DNA of 58,137 nucleotides from Schizochytrium sp. TIO01 (lineage: Eukaryota > Sar > Bigyra > Thraustochytrida > Thraustochytriidae): assembly GCA_004764695.1 (NCBI GenBank), contig SMSO01000011.1:67501-125637 (forward strand), in the 5' to 3' direction. Positions 40,945-51,909 of the stretch are shown piece after piece. The position numbers and the translations under genes were made by a program. Position 1 is the stretch's first letter, and the number at the start of each line of letters is the position of its first letter. The notes under the pieces are model-generated. The model searched no databases. It was given only the letters and a program-made list of their open reading frames with translations, and was not told where the DNA came from.

Positions 40945-42345
40945 ATGCTGGATTCGCAGAGCTCATCCCTTGAGAACCGCAGCACTCCTTCGGCACACAA
41001 CCCTCCAAACAGACAAGCAGACGCGAGCTCTCAGCCAGGTCCCAAGGGGATCACCTGCAAGCCGCAAAGCGGGTCCATGCGCAACCACGGTTCTCTCGAG
41101 GATGGAGGCGCTCTCGAAGAGCGTCCTGAAGCTGTTATTAACGGCAACAACGATAACAGCAGCATCAACAACAACAACAACATGAACCACGGAAATGGAT
41201 CCAACTATGTCCAAAGTAACATGGCCAATCCGTCTTCGCCTACGAACCACCTCAAGCCTATGCTGCGGCAGCACTCGACGTCTCGAAGCTCTGCTCGTGA
41301 GGAGGAAATTGTCCTCGATGACGAGCTGCTTGCCACTGCGGGCCGTGAAGAGGCCAGTGAGTATGAAGCTGCTGAGCGTGAGGCCCCGGAGTACCGCGAC
41401 ATTCCATGGTTCTACGAGACTCTCTCAACTCTTGCTCTCATTGCAGTAGGTTCTATAGCAGGTGTAGCTCTTCGAGTGGCACTTTCGCTCACATCTGTGG
41501 ATCCGTTCTCGGACTATATCTTCGCAAACTTCGTGGGCACTGCGTGGCTCGCGTATTGGAGTTATTTCAAACATGTATTGTGGACTCCACTTTTCGTAGG
41601 TGTTGGTACTGGATTTTGTGGTTCTCTCACATCGTTCTCCAGCTGGCAAGAAGCAGGGGCGGTTCTTGTCGGCCCTACAGTTCTAGGGATTGATCGTCGT
41701 GAAAAGGCCTTCGTGTGGTTTGAGGTCCAGCTTGCGGGTATCGCGGTGGACTTGATTGCTTATGACTTTGGCCGCCACATCGGCAAAACTCACCCTTTTA
41801 AGCCGCCTAAGAATGAACCGGATACCATCGTGTGCGCCCCGAGAGTTCTCTACCACGCTGGTAGTATCACGTTCGCGGTGCTGATTGGATTACTCGTGGC
41901 ACTTCTTGCAGGGTATTTCCATACAGAGCTCCTCTTCGCGTTGTGCTGGGGTCCGTTTGGTGCGTGGTCGCGATACTTTCTCGGTCGTCTTTTTAACAGC
42001 AAGCTTGAAGGTTTTCCGCTCGGTACTTTCATCGCTAATGTGTTCGCATCAGCATTGCTTGCAATGGCTTACGTGCTTGGAATTTCTGTCAGTCGTGCGG
42101 ACACAGTTCAATGTGAAGCATTACAGGGCTTTATCACAGGATACTGTGGTAGTCTTTCTACAGTGTCCACTTTTATTGCTGAGCTCAAGGGTCTCGGCCG
42201 CAAAGATGCCTATGTGTATGGTTTTGCATCAATGATTGTAGCCCAAATATGCATGATCATCATCATCGGCGGCTACACTTGGTCTGCCGCTGATCTCACA
42301 GATTTTGAGAACGGTGACTCGTGTGTCTCAGTTTATTATCCTTGA
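40945..42345 (+). CDS. Two-domain fluoride exporter (FEX/CrcB family)
   Basis: 466 residues, ATG at 40945. The first 150 residues are hydrophilic and Asn-rich. The rest holds two CrcB-like membrane repeats. Repeat 1: SIAGVALRVAL, ANFVGTAWLAYW, GVGTGFCGSLTSFSSWQ. Repeat 2: GPFGAWSRYFLGRLFN, GTFIANVFASALLAMAY, GFITGYCGSLSTVSTFIAE. About eight or nine membrane segments are expected. The paired G(F/Y)CGSLxxxS motifs and the pore asparagines (FAN, FIAN) are those of the fluoride channel family. Eukaryotic FEX proteins fuse two bacterial Fluc-type halves in the plasma membrane to keep cytosolic fluoride low. The long disordered N-terminus may be regulatory. Confidence 0.94.
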   Translation: MLDSQSSSLENRSTPSAHNPPNRQADASSQPGPKGITCKPQSGSMRNHGSLEDGGALEERPEAVINGNNDNSSINNNNNMNHGNGSNYVQSNMANPSSPTNHLKPMLRQHSTSRSSAREEEIVLDDELLATAGREEASEYEAAEREAPEYRDIPWFYETLSTLALIAVGSIAGVALRVALSLTSVDPFSDYIFANFVGTAWLAYWSYFKHVLWTPLFVGVGTGFCGSLTSFSSWQEAGAVLVGPTVLGIDRREKAFVWFEVQLAGIAVDLIAYDFGRHIGKTHPFKPPKNEPDTIVCAPRVLYHAGSITFAVLIGLLVALLAGYFHTELLFALCWGPFGAWSRYFLGRLFNSKLEGFPLGTFIANVFASALLAMAYVLGISVSRADTVQCEALQGFITGYCGSLSTVSTFIAELKGLGRKDAYVYGFASMIVAQICMIIIIGGYTWSAADLTDFENGDSCVSVYYP

Positions 42346-43186
42346 ACTCTTTGCAGCACAAAATTTATACAGACAGGGTATCAAGAAACAATCTTGCACA
42401 TATCGTGCTGCAAATGACGAGCAACAGCCATGAACTTTTAAGTTATTTTTTATTCTTTTCAATATAACACTGTCACACAAACTTCATTCATCAACGCAAA
42501 ATTACGGAATAGCTACACATGCGCTATTCATAATGAGGAGCCTGAACAAACCACACCATGGAACACGCATTCCAGACTCTAAAAACGCAGAGCATCATAT
42601 TACACGATCATAAGAGGATGCCATTTGTAGAAATAAAGTTTGTCGAGTCAACGGATTCACTGTCTACCTATCGGCGTAATGACCATCATGCAAAACATCG
42701 CTTACAGACCAAGTAGCTTACTAGAGGCAATAAGCTCCTCCAATAAACCCACGAATTTAACCCACGCGACATAAGAAACATGAGAACCGCAAACGCTTCG
42801 TAAGTTCGCATCCACATTTAAAAACAAAGTCCACAGAAAAGTGACTGCAAACAATCAGACTAGATCGCAGAATCTCAATTAGAAAACAAGCTGTCGACAT
42901 TTGCGCGCTACTATTTGCTGTTTTCCATCATGATTTTGCCCCACAAAAGCTATACAACAAATTTGCAGTGAAACGGCTGTCTTTGTTGTGCGAGGAACCA
43001 CAGGAGGCCTGAACACAAAAGATATTCTACCATAGTAATCTAATTTTCCAAGAGTTTGTGGCTACGCGTATACACATGTTACTAATAAATCTTTGTTTGC
43101 ACCAATAAGTGAACAATGCCTGCCTCTTTCCGAGCTACAACACCTATAATTTAGGAATTTACTAAACCCCTCACCGATCAAAGAAT
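42346..43186. other. Convergent 3' intergenic region
   Basis: Between the stops of the fluoride exporter (+) and UBX gene (-). Mostly AT-rich; no ORF of note. Confidence 0.65.
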
Positions 43187-44530
43187 TTAAAAAACCTCCT
43201 GCACATCGTCGTCGTCGTCATCTTCAATACTTACAGCTCTTGATCCTGCCATTGTGTTTGAAGGTCCAGCATGACCAGAGACCGAGTTGGAGGATGTTGC
43301 GCCTCCGGATGCACTTGCTTGTTCTCGATTTTCTTCTTCTTCTTCTTCTTCGTCGTCGTCTTCGTCCACCGTCACACGAATACTATCTCGGCGCAAATTG
43401 AGAGACTCCATTGTATGCGCCCGCATCTCATTTTCATCTAAATCCGAAGAGAAACGCAGATTAGGTGGCACAACGATCTCAAAGCCACGAGATAGCTTGC
43501 AGCGTGGGTCTGTGACTGCAACCCAGCGCATGAGATCAAGAAGTGTCTCTTGTTTGTGAAACCTACGACGAAAGCGCCCTGCCGGTACCAGTAAAGCAAT
43601 ATGGACGGTATCCGCACTGTCGGCAGGAGGTTCAGGGTTCATATTTTCTTCCCAAGAACGAAGCATTTCTAGGCGCTTGGCCTTCAAAGCTTCCTTTTCC
43701 TGAAGTTTCCTACGTTTCATTTCTTCTTTATTCTGTAAATTTCGACGTTCGGTCTCTTCACGTTCCCGCTTCTCCCGTTCTTTGGCCTGATCTTCAGCCA
43801 AAGACTGCTCAAAAGCAATATCCTGCTGCTGTTTGAGCTTTTGCGCTTCCAGAGATTTAGACGCCTGGATCGCCTTTTGAAGATCCGCTTCAAAAGCATC
43901 TTCGTTGTTTTGCTGAGCATGCTGGATTGGATGAAAACCTGCGAACCCCGGGCGCCTCGAAAATGACATGTTCGCAGCAGCAGCTGCTGCCTCCAAGATA
44001 CTTCCGCCAACATGTTGAAAACCATCATCGACGTAGTCTTCGTCATCCTCATCGTCAACTATAAAGTCTTTTTCGGCATAATTTCTATTGGTTGCACGTT
44101 TCCCATGTTGATCGCGGCCACGACGCAAAACCTGTCGACGAGCTCTTTTCCTTGAAGGCTCCACCTGCTCCTGCGCGAAGTCTTCGTCAGACCTTTGCCT
44201 TCGACGTCGTCGATTGTCAACTTCTCCATCGTAGCTCTCACCGTCGTTCCGCAAGGATGATTTGGTTTTGCGTTTCGATTTCCCAGATTTACTGTTTTTG
44301 GAGCCTGCATGAGTAATGTTATTGCTCTTATTGTCGCTCCCATCGAGGCTCATGGCGTTGTTATTATCTCTACCTCTGCTCCGGCGCATGGACGAAGATG
44401 ATGGAGAGGGTGATGGGAGGGGGTTTTCGCCTCCTCGCGAACTGTCGTCTTCCACTAAGTCCACGACGCATTCGCCGTTGCGGTGCTTTGTCGTCGAAGA
44501 AGACGAGGAGGAGGAGGAGGAGGAGCTCAT
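43187..44530 (-). CDS. UIM- and UBX-domain protein (p97 cofactor-like)
   Basis: 447 residues, ATG at 44530. Order: a poly-Ser start (about 12 Ser), a long basic disordered region (RRRRRQRSDEDF, RKRARRQVLRRG), an acidic patch (DDEDDEDYVDDGF), a ubiquitin-interacting-motif-like helix EADLQKAIQASKSLEAQ (about 215-231), then the FEQSLAEDQAKEREKREREE coiled coil typical before UBX domains in FAF/UBXD8-type proteins. The UBX domain follows (VHIALLVPAGRFRRRFHKQE to LRRDSIRV, about 305-385), then an acidic tail ending DDDDDDVQEVF. UBX proteins bring ubiquitinated clients to p97/Cdc48. The usual FPR loop that inserts into p97 is not evident (PPNLRF at the expected place), so p97 binding is uncertain. 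Confidence 0.85.
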   Translation of the reverse strand: MSSSSSSSSSSSTTKHRNGECVVDLVEDDSSRGGENPLPSPSPSSSSMRRSRGRDNNNAMSLDGSDNKSNNITHAGSKNSKSGKSKRKTKSSLRNDGESYDGEVDNRRRRRQRSDEDFAQEQVEPSRKRARRQVLRRGRDQHGKRATNRNYAEKDFIVDDEDDEDYVDDGFQHVGGSILEAAAAAANMSFSRRPGFAGFHPIQHAQQNNEDAFEADLQKAIQASKSLEAQKLKQQQDIAFEQSLAEDQAKEREKREREETERRNLQNKEEMKRRKLQEKEALKAKRLEMLRSWEENMNPEPPADSADTVHIALLVPAGRFRRRFHKQETLLDLMRWVAVTDPRCKLSRGFEIVVPPNLRFSSDLDENEMRAHTMESLNLRRDSIRVTVDEDDDEEEEEEENREQASASGGATSSNSVSGHAGPSNTMAGSRAVSIEDDDDDDVQEVF

Positions 44531-45223
44531 GCGCGCTCTTGTGCTTTTCCAACTTTAAACAACTCCCTCAATTTGCAACTGAGAAGAACCCTTTAAGACG
44601 TGAATCGCAGTTGTGTCTCTTGCAGCAATAGACGTATGGAGATTGCCCTTCGAGACCAGCACCTATTGTGGGGGAGAGTTGTTCTACTCGTAGGTCGTTT
44701 GTTTCTTATCGCGCTCGTTGGAGGCACTCTAGCGATAGTAGGCACCTATGTACCGACTACTATGTGGCTTGGCTACCCATATTTATTATACCTGGAAGGA
44801 TGAAAAGTTGATTATTCATTATGTACCTACGTAATGTCTCACATTTAATGTTGAGAGCGGCAAAGTCTTCACAGATTGGTTACCGTAAATGGACTTTAGA
44901 ACAGGCTTGGACACAATGGCCAGAAACAGTTGGGCCTGATGAGAGCAGTATCTACAATGCAGAAGGTTAGTAGGTATAGTAAAGAGGAAAAAGCAATTTC
45001 GAGGCAAGTTTACTTATTCTTGGGCTTATTTTTACATGCATACAGTAAAGGGGCTCTATACCTATGAGGCAAATTGCAAAGTCTAGCAGAAAGTTGTTCG
45101 CAAAGGTCTACTTATGAAGTATGCCAAAACACCCCTTTATTCTTACAGAGTAGCAGTACGTGGAGCGCGAGCTGGAGCTCGCTGCGCAATGAAAGCTTCT
45201 CTGCCAAAAAGCTCCTTCTTTTA
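44531..45223. other. Intergenic, UBX promoter side
   Basis: Upstream of the UBX start and downstream of the F-box stop. A plus-strand ORF from 44636 (MEIALRDQHLLWGRVVLLVG...) has a hydrophobic stretch but no other support. Confidence 0.5.
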
Positions 45224-46172
45224 TTAGAGTTCAGATGGATCCAAGCGTGTTTGATCCTCCAACGTGAGCCTGGAGCAAGTTTCGTACACAAGAAATTCAT
45301 TCTCGAGACGCCAGGCCCAGTTATCGGCGCGCCGGGATATGCGCAATGGTGGAAGGTTTGCCAGATTAATACCATTGTGTTGGTAATTGATGCTCCAGAC
45401 CAGCGCGTGGCCAGGCAAGAGTGGACCATGCAGTTCCTCATGACGCTCGACCGGATCCTTGACAGGTGAAAGGGAATACGGATTGCGCCGTACATCATCT
45501 TGGTCAGGATATCGTACATACTTACCGCCTTCTGCGAACCTGCGAAACATTGGTACTTTTCTACCTGTTGCATCTTCGAAGCCAAACAGCATCATTGTTC
45601 CAGCTCCCATTCGCATATGAAAACACGCCTGCGGTAGGAGCTTCTCAAGAGTTTCAACTGATGCATCGTTCGCTGCGCGTTTCGAGTGGAAATAGCTCTC
45701 TAAGCTCGGATGCATTTGGAGTTGCTTCGGTACATAAGCTTTGTCGGCCCAAAGTTCTCGGCAACGCTGCACCCATAGGTACTCTGATCCGATAGTTTCC
45801 TTAAACACCGATCTACACGTAAGCCCGAGCCTACATACGAAAATTCGAAGAGCCAAAGTATCAAGAGAAACCGTTAGCTCATTCACCTTAATCAGCAAGC
45901 GTTTTTAGTAAAATATATTGGAAATACACACGATAAGACAACTCTTCTACGTCGATTGTTTTTGTAATCAAAGTCTCTAAATGTTCATACATGCGTACAC
46001 GATAACATTGAAACCCTGGCAAGCATGGGCATTTTGCATAATGCACGTACCTGATGAGATCCTCAGCGTCTAGGAAAGTCCAGACTTCAAGCCTCACGCA
46101 TGGCGGGATGTTCCCAAATATCATTTCTTTATAAACATCAAGTCCCATTCGACCTCGCTTCCGTGCAGCCAT
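45224..46172 (-). CDS. F-box protein, two exons
   Basis: Exon 1 46172-46051, exon 2 45830-45224. The exon-1 frame reads NIPPCVRLEVWTFLDAEDLI and meets a consensus donor (CAG/GTACGT) inside the Arg codon. The acceptor TATGTAG/G at 45831 restores frame to give LIRLGLTCRSVFKETIGSEYLWV. The join completes an F-box (start helix, then CRxxFK..., LW), the Skp1-binding module of SCF ubiquitin ligases. The product is about 242 residues. The C-terminal region, with an FGFEDATGRKVPMFRRFAEG segment and WSINYQHNGINLANLPPL, is not a known substrate-binding repeat that I recognise. It lies upstream of the UBX gene in the same orientation. Without splicing, only two unrelated-looking ORFs appear. Confidence 0.8.
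45831..46050 (-). other. 220-bp phase-2 intron in the F-box gene
   Basis: Donor GTACGT at 46050 and acceptor ATGTAG ending at 45831. Removing it rebuilds a continuous F-box, which is the main evidence for the intron. Confidence 0.82.
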
Positions 46173-46750
46173 CGATTTGCGCCAAGACTAATTTGTTTAC
46201 ACCAGGGCTTTCAAAGTCTCCTTATTATATACCAAGAAAAATTCCCCTTCCCTGAGGTCCAGACCCAGGCCGTAGGTACTATTCGATGCTCGGGTGGTAT
46301 TCGAGCTCTGCGGTACAGGACACTAGCGAGGTCCTTGTTCTCAGTTTGCTGGCCACGGCTGGTGAGCAGGTTGCCGCCTCCGGCAACGGCTCGAGACCTG
46401 GCGGAATCAAGATCGGGAACTGAGCTGGAGCTGGGACGCGATAATATTTTGCCTATTGTCCCTCCAAGAGTAAACTATTTACCTATTTTCAAGTTGCCCC
46501 TATTCTATCTATGACTACCTACTGCTACTTAAGAGTAAATCGATAGACATCCGCGAAAGAAAGAGACATTAAGGGAGGATAGTCGATGGCAGATTTCACA
46601 GTATGAGGGATTTTGCAATTGGTGAAGCAAAGCGTCAACTTCGCGACTCATTTGCTTAATTCACCGGGGAGACGACTGGGGCATTGTCGTTTGCAGGGCG
46701 TGGAGCTCAGAGGAGCTAGCTCGCTTATTTGGGTGGCGTAGTTGACAAAG
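46173..46750. other. Divergent promoter region
   Basis: Shared upstream region of the F-box gene (-) and the SDHAF1-like gene (+). No ORF and no repeat recognised. Confidence 0.6.
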
Positions 46751-47017
46751 ATGGATAAGATCATCAGACACTCCGGCCTGCAGAAGGATGTGCTAAAGTT
46801 GTATCGCAAGGCACTTAAGGTGGCGCGGTCCAAGGACACGCCGGGATCGCGCAAGAACTTTGAGACTGTCAAGAACAAATTCAGAGAGGATGCAATGGAT
46901 GTGGACCGCAAAGACTTCAGAACGATTGAATTCTTATTACGGAGAGGAACTCTTCGCATCGAAGAGTTTGCAAGTGAAAATGTTGCAAGAGTGTCCACCT
47001 TCAAGATCAAGCGCTAA
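46751..47017 (+). CDS. SDHAF1-like LYR-motif mitochondrial assembly factor
   Basis: 88 residues from ATG at 46751; the frame extends three codons upstream to a TTG. MDKIIRHSGLQKDVLKLYRKALKVARSK carries the SGLQxxVLxLYR signature of SDHAF1 (LYRM8), and the LYR tripeptide is intact. A downstream FRTIEFLLRRGTLRIEEF segment matches the second conserved block 'IEYLxRRGxxQL'. SDHAF1 helps deliver Fe-S clusters to the iron-sulfur subunit of respiratory complex II in the mitochondrial matrix. Length fits the family, and no cleavable presequence is obvious, as in other short LYR proteins. Confidence 0.86.
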   Translation: MDKIIRHSGLQKDVLKLYRKALKVARSKDTPGSRKNFETVKNKFREDAMDVDRKDFRTIEFLLRRGTLRIEEFASENVARVSTFKIKR

Positions 47018-47383
47018 GACACAGAGTTGAGAGTTTTTCTTTCTTTTAAAGTACAAGCCCACGACCTTGATACGCCTATAGGTCCTTGCTGTGCAATCTC
47101 TGGTTATCGATTGAAAAGGAGTGGCATTCTGCAGAACTAGTCGCAAAATCTGCAAATGAATTTCCTAGTTTGTTACTTGTTCGCTACTCCAGTCCTTCTT
47201 AACTATATGGATGCTAAGTGATTTAGTTGTGCTGTCTTGATTTCTGAGTTGCAATACTTGAAAGGTTCTACCAGCTTAGCTCTGACGCAGGTTCATTAAA
47301 GAGCTCGAGTATAGTCAACATTCTCCTTCGCTTAACCATCATTTTAACAACTTAACTTTTCACTTCGCATTCCACCATGGTCT

Positions 47384-47617
47384 ATGCCGAATAGAGGAGC
47401 AACGAAATTCTTGCTAGCACTGGAAATACTTTTGGCATGTCCTTGCGTTCTTAGTTTTGGAATGATTGGTTCATTGGCAAAGAAAACCCTTAACGCCGAA
47501 GAATGCCTCTACATAGTCATGAGGTCTGATGCAATGGATTTATATTTCACTCAAGTACAGCATATTGTCCTTTGGCCAATCATTGAAAGAGTTGTGCTAT
47601 ATACCTGGGCTTACTGA
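47384..47617 (+). CDS. Small hypothetical ORF (77 aa)
   Basis: ATG at 47384, with an N-terminal hydrophobic stretch (FLLALEILLACPCVLSFGMIG) that could be a signal peptide or membrane segment. A competing upstream ATG in better context (CCACCATGG at 47377) opens only a five-codon frame. No family is recognised; it may be chance. Confidence 0.25.
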   Translation: MPNRGATKFLLALEILLACPCVLSFGMIGSLAKKTLNAEECLYIVMRSDAMDLYFTQVQHIVLWPIIERVVLYTWAY

Positions 47618-50600
47618 TGTATCTTTGCTTCTCCATTAAAAAAAAAAAACTGTTTGTCTATTCTTGCCTAAGCACTCGTTTTTATAATTATTAACACTCA
47701 CTCAATCAAGAGCTAGCTTTCCATCACAAAACACCAAAGTTTAACCAACCGGTTCGGAGTAAGAAAAGTCTAGCGAAAGATGAGATTTTACAACAGGCTG
47801 ATGATTGTGAAAAGAAGAGAAAAGTTGACTTGAACAATTTATTAAAAAAAATTAAAACAACAAAAAACTACTTTCTGGCCAGGAAGCGGGGGACCGCACC
47901 AACATTGAGACCGCACTCGAGAGATGCGGTTCTAATCCTACATCTTCATTTCCCTGTTGTCTACGTCTTGTAGATGTGAGTTTGACAAAGGGATCATGTG
48001 ATGGACAGACCCCATCCAGATCTGTCACGTAATCTTATCTCATCGATCAAGAATTGTTAAAGGTACTTGAGAGAGATTTAAGAAGCTCGTAGTAGGACGA
48101 TGGGCTACCGTCTGTCTGACCAAGGGTGAATGTTATACCTTGACTATCCTCCACAAGTCACTTATGTCTGCAATGATTAGAACGTGGACGAAACCAATGA
48201 GGTCAGTTAATGATGAACTATAAAACAAGTCATCGTACACTACGGCATGCTACACGATGAGGCGGCCAAACACGAGCAGGTTGTTATTCATAGGCTTGGT
48301 GTTGTTTTCTAAAGTTATCGGAGTAGAGAGCTCAGACATTCATATTTCCGGAGTGAATGTTTTTCTTCACTGAACTCTGAAAGCGAGCCATCAGAAGAGG
48401 GAGCTGTTTTTTCGATCATTGCCCTATACAAACGACACTTTTTTTTTACAACTACCATGCCCGTCTAACTTTTGCTTCTGTATTCTTTCGACCTACCAAT
48501 CAACCAAGCGAGCCTGTCTATTTCATGCTGTACTTACACTTAGAGTAAGGAGATACAAATCATTCAATCAAGAGCATTGTCTTTTCGAGGAAATCCCTCC
48601 AGCGCATTGACCCTTTCGTGTAGCTGATCTAGAGAGAAAGCACAAGCGCTTTCTTATCTCTTCAGCACGAATGGCCTTTGGCTTCCATACTCCATCCTGT
48701 ACATGGATAGAGGAATAGGGTATCTCGAAGCCTTTCAGACTCTAGCTGAAAGCTCAGCTCTGCTTCTTGATGCTTAAGTTCATCACAGCGTGACTAAGGC
48801 TATACAGCTCAGGTGAGCTCAAGAGGCCTCCATGGCTGCAGCACCGTGCTCCTGCAAGCGCAGTGCTGTGACACCAAGAGGTGTTTTTATCTTGCAGCGA
48901 ACTGCAGTTATGGATTTGCTGGCGACTTTGCCTGGTCATGATCTGCAGCCAACTTGGCGAGCTCTGAGAGCCGTCCGTCCTATTGTGAACACTATTGTGA
49001 ACATCTCCACTTATCTTTTACTTAGAGCCACCCACGGCTTTCTTTGGGCAGCGCTGCATTTGCAGCTCTACAATAGACTCTATCTAGCTAGGTACTACGA
49101 TGAACTTGAGGGATCGTGAAGTAGTATCATGGCTTTCGCAACTATCTTCGACCATGATGGAATCAGTGATTGATGAAGAACGTGCAGTAGGTACCTCTCT
49201 CTACTATTTCCTCTAGACAGGCATTGGAGCACTAGTCCTGCATAATGTAATATTATTCTTCAAGTTAGTGGATATTGCACAGAATGGTATTTACATTGGG
49301 TCGTCATCATGGATGTAAAGATGGCTCTATCGGAGATTGTGTTTGTCCTTGCAACAAATTGGAGGGACGGCTAGTGCTGTTTAATCATGAACCGTTGAAC
49401 CAGTCCTGGCGATTTGAGTTCATGATAGTGCGCACCTGAGTAATTGATATCTACGACCTTGGCGCACTTTGCAAAGGCTGCAAGTTGGGATTATTATTAT
49501 GGCGATGAGATTTGCGACTACGCAGGTGCCCACTTAGTGTTTACCATAGATAGTGCGTATGTGCGCTAGGTATGTAGGGTACGTACAATTAAAGATGAAT
49601 TGCAATCATTAATCATTGATGATATTGTTTGCTCTGTTTCGTTCATTGGGTTTTTGATCCATGTGTCGTACCAACACTCCGCAGCGGGTTAAAGTTAGGG
49701 CTCTCCCGCAGAGTCGTTTGTAGCGAGTTGGCACAATCTTCAAAGAAAGAAATAGCCTAATCCTGTAGCATACTCGACAACAATCACAAGTTAGAATTGG
49801 GTACATAACCTAAGCGACTTTAAACAAAAATACGCAGTACCTCCCTAGGCATAAGTGATGAATAGGTCCCTGTTATTTGCTTTCTTGATAGCAGAGGGCT
49901 GTTTTAATAAAGATTCTGCGATTGATGACGATGCTTACAGCGTCTGCATCATGCACGCAGTTATTACTCAATTCAGAGCATGTGGATCAAGGGGATCATG
50001 CACTCAGAAGACACCATGGCAACTAATTTGATCGATCTGTGACTGTTTACTTCGCTGCCTCGACACCTTTCTCTTCGTCGATCAAGCGAAGAGCTCCAAC
50101 GACTTGGACAGACGCAATCCAAAGTAAAAATACACCCAAACCAACAACGAAGCGGGACAACTTTAAAAACATATTATTATAAAATTGATCATCAAGTTTT
50201 TTTTTGTTTAGTTTTTTTAAATTAAATTAAATTGTTCCAAAGATTTTACTTACTTTTAGTACCGCGACTTCAAATTCAATAAATAACAATAACAATAACA
50301 ATAATAATAACAAAAACAATAAAAGACAGAGCTTATCATAATCCTTTGAAGAGGACAAAGAACGCGAGCCGCGGCAGAGTTCTATGGGGTACTATGCACT
50401 TCCTACCCTCAAAAGAGAACACAGAACAAAGAACACCATTACATTCGGAATTTCTGTCTCGCAGCTTTTCCCCTCATTAATCGCTCCCCGCATTCTCCCC
50501 TATAAAGTTCGTATCATGCCTTAGGCAGCGCCTTTCGCCCTGCTCGCGCCTTTTGCCCCGCACAATCGACTGCGCAGGTAAACCGCGGCCGTGGACCTGG

Positions 50601-51231
50601 AAAACCTCGTCTGGCCTGGCGCAGGGCATTGCCAGACCCTCTCGAGCCCTCGTAGACCCTCTCAGGCCCTCTCAGGCCCTCTCAGGCCCTCTCAGGCACC
50701 TGCTTCGAGCAGCCCTTGGAGGCCTTCGCAGGCCTCTCGCAGGCCTCAGTCTGAGATGGGAGCAGGGCTATCGAAGGGGCTTTGCTGCGCTGCAGAGCCC
50801 CACAAAGTTGATACGAGTTTTGTGATGGAAGCGCGGCGCGTAATTGTCCTCATTGCGTTGAAATTTGTAGAGTTCTGATGCGGAATGGGTTGAAATTGCT
50901 GTTGTTCGCCTCCTCTTCGATGCTTCGCTTGCCTTGCCTGCCCGTTTCTTTGCCTCGCGTGCGAGCTGGGCCGAGGCCTCTCGGCGCCGGCAGGAGCTGC
51001 ATCGCCTCCTCGGCGTCTGCGGGAAAATGGGGCTGCCGACGGAGTTTTCTGTTCTGCGGACATGGTTCGATTCGTGGCTTTTCATCGGCCGTGAATGTCA
51101 ATTACAGCAGCGCGATCATCGCCGCCCTCAAAGACGCCAAAGGAGTGGGGATGCATGAATATACATACACTCAATCATTCACTCATTCGTTGATTCATTC
51201 AATCGTGCATGGACAAACATAGCACGAATGG

Positions 51232-51295
51232 ACATCACATCACATCACATCACATCACATCACATCACATCACATTACATCACATCACATTACAT
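51232..51295. repeat. (CATCA)n microsatellite
   Basis: About twelve 5-bp units with two C-to-T variants near the right end. Confidence 0.94.
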
Positions 51296-51792
51296 CAATT
51301 CGTTGCAGCTTTGTCACTGCGATGATTGCAGACCTCAGAAGACGATGGATATTCTTGCGAAAGCCGAGTTTCACTGCAGTTGTTGATGTGTTCGTTCGTG
51401 AGCACTGCGCAAACCGTGAGAGACCCAAAGCCGAAAAGCAGCTCTTGAAGCAGTAAGTTATGCACGTATTTGACTAAATCGTCGATATTTCTGTTCTCAG
51501 CGCTCACCATTGACGCGCGTGCGTACTGAGCACATGGGTGTCTATATATTTATGTATACATATACACAATGCCAAAGGCGCTGCGAACCGGTGCCGGTCG
51601 CACCCGCAGATGGTCTGCGTTGAACTTAGCGATCGATGGCTTTCATTGATTGATTGATTGATTGATTCATTCATTCATTCATCCATTGCGTTCACCATTT
51701 ACTTCGCTCGACATGATCAGAGTGAGTTAGTTAGTTCCAAAGCGAAATGGAAAGAATAGAAAGTAAGTAATAATAGCTAACGAGCTTAAGCT

Positions 51793-51909
51793 GTTTGTTT
51801 GTTTGTTTGTTTGTTTGTTTGTTTGTTTGTTTGTTTGTTTGTTTGTTTGTTTGTTTGTTTGTTTGTTTGCTTGTTTGTTTGTTTGTTTGTTTGTTTGTTT
51901 GTTTGTTTA
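51793..51909. repeat. (TTTG)n microsatellite
   Basis: About 29 near-perfect units. It produces false ORFs (poly TNKQ) on the minus strand. Confidence 0.96.

Noticed and set aside
47871-47965. tRNA-like stretch containing GGTTCTAATCC
   Set aside because: No acceptor, D or anticodon stems could be formed around it.
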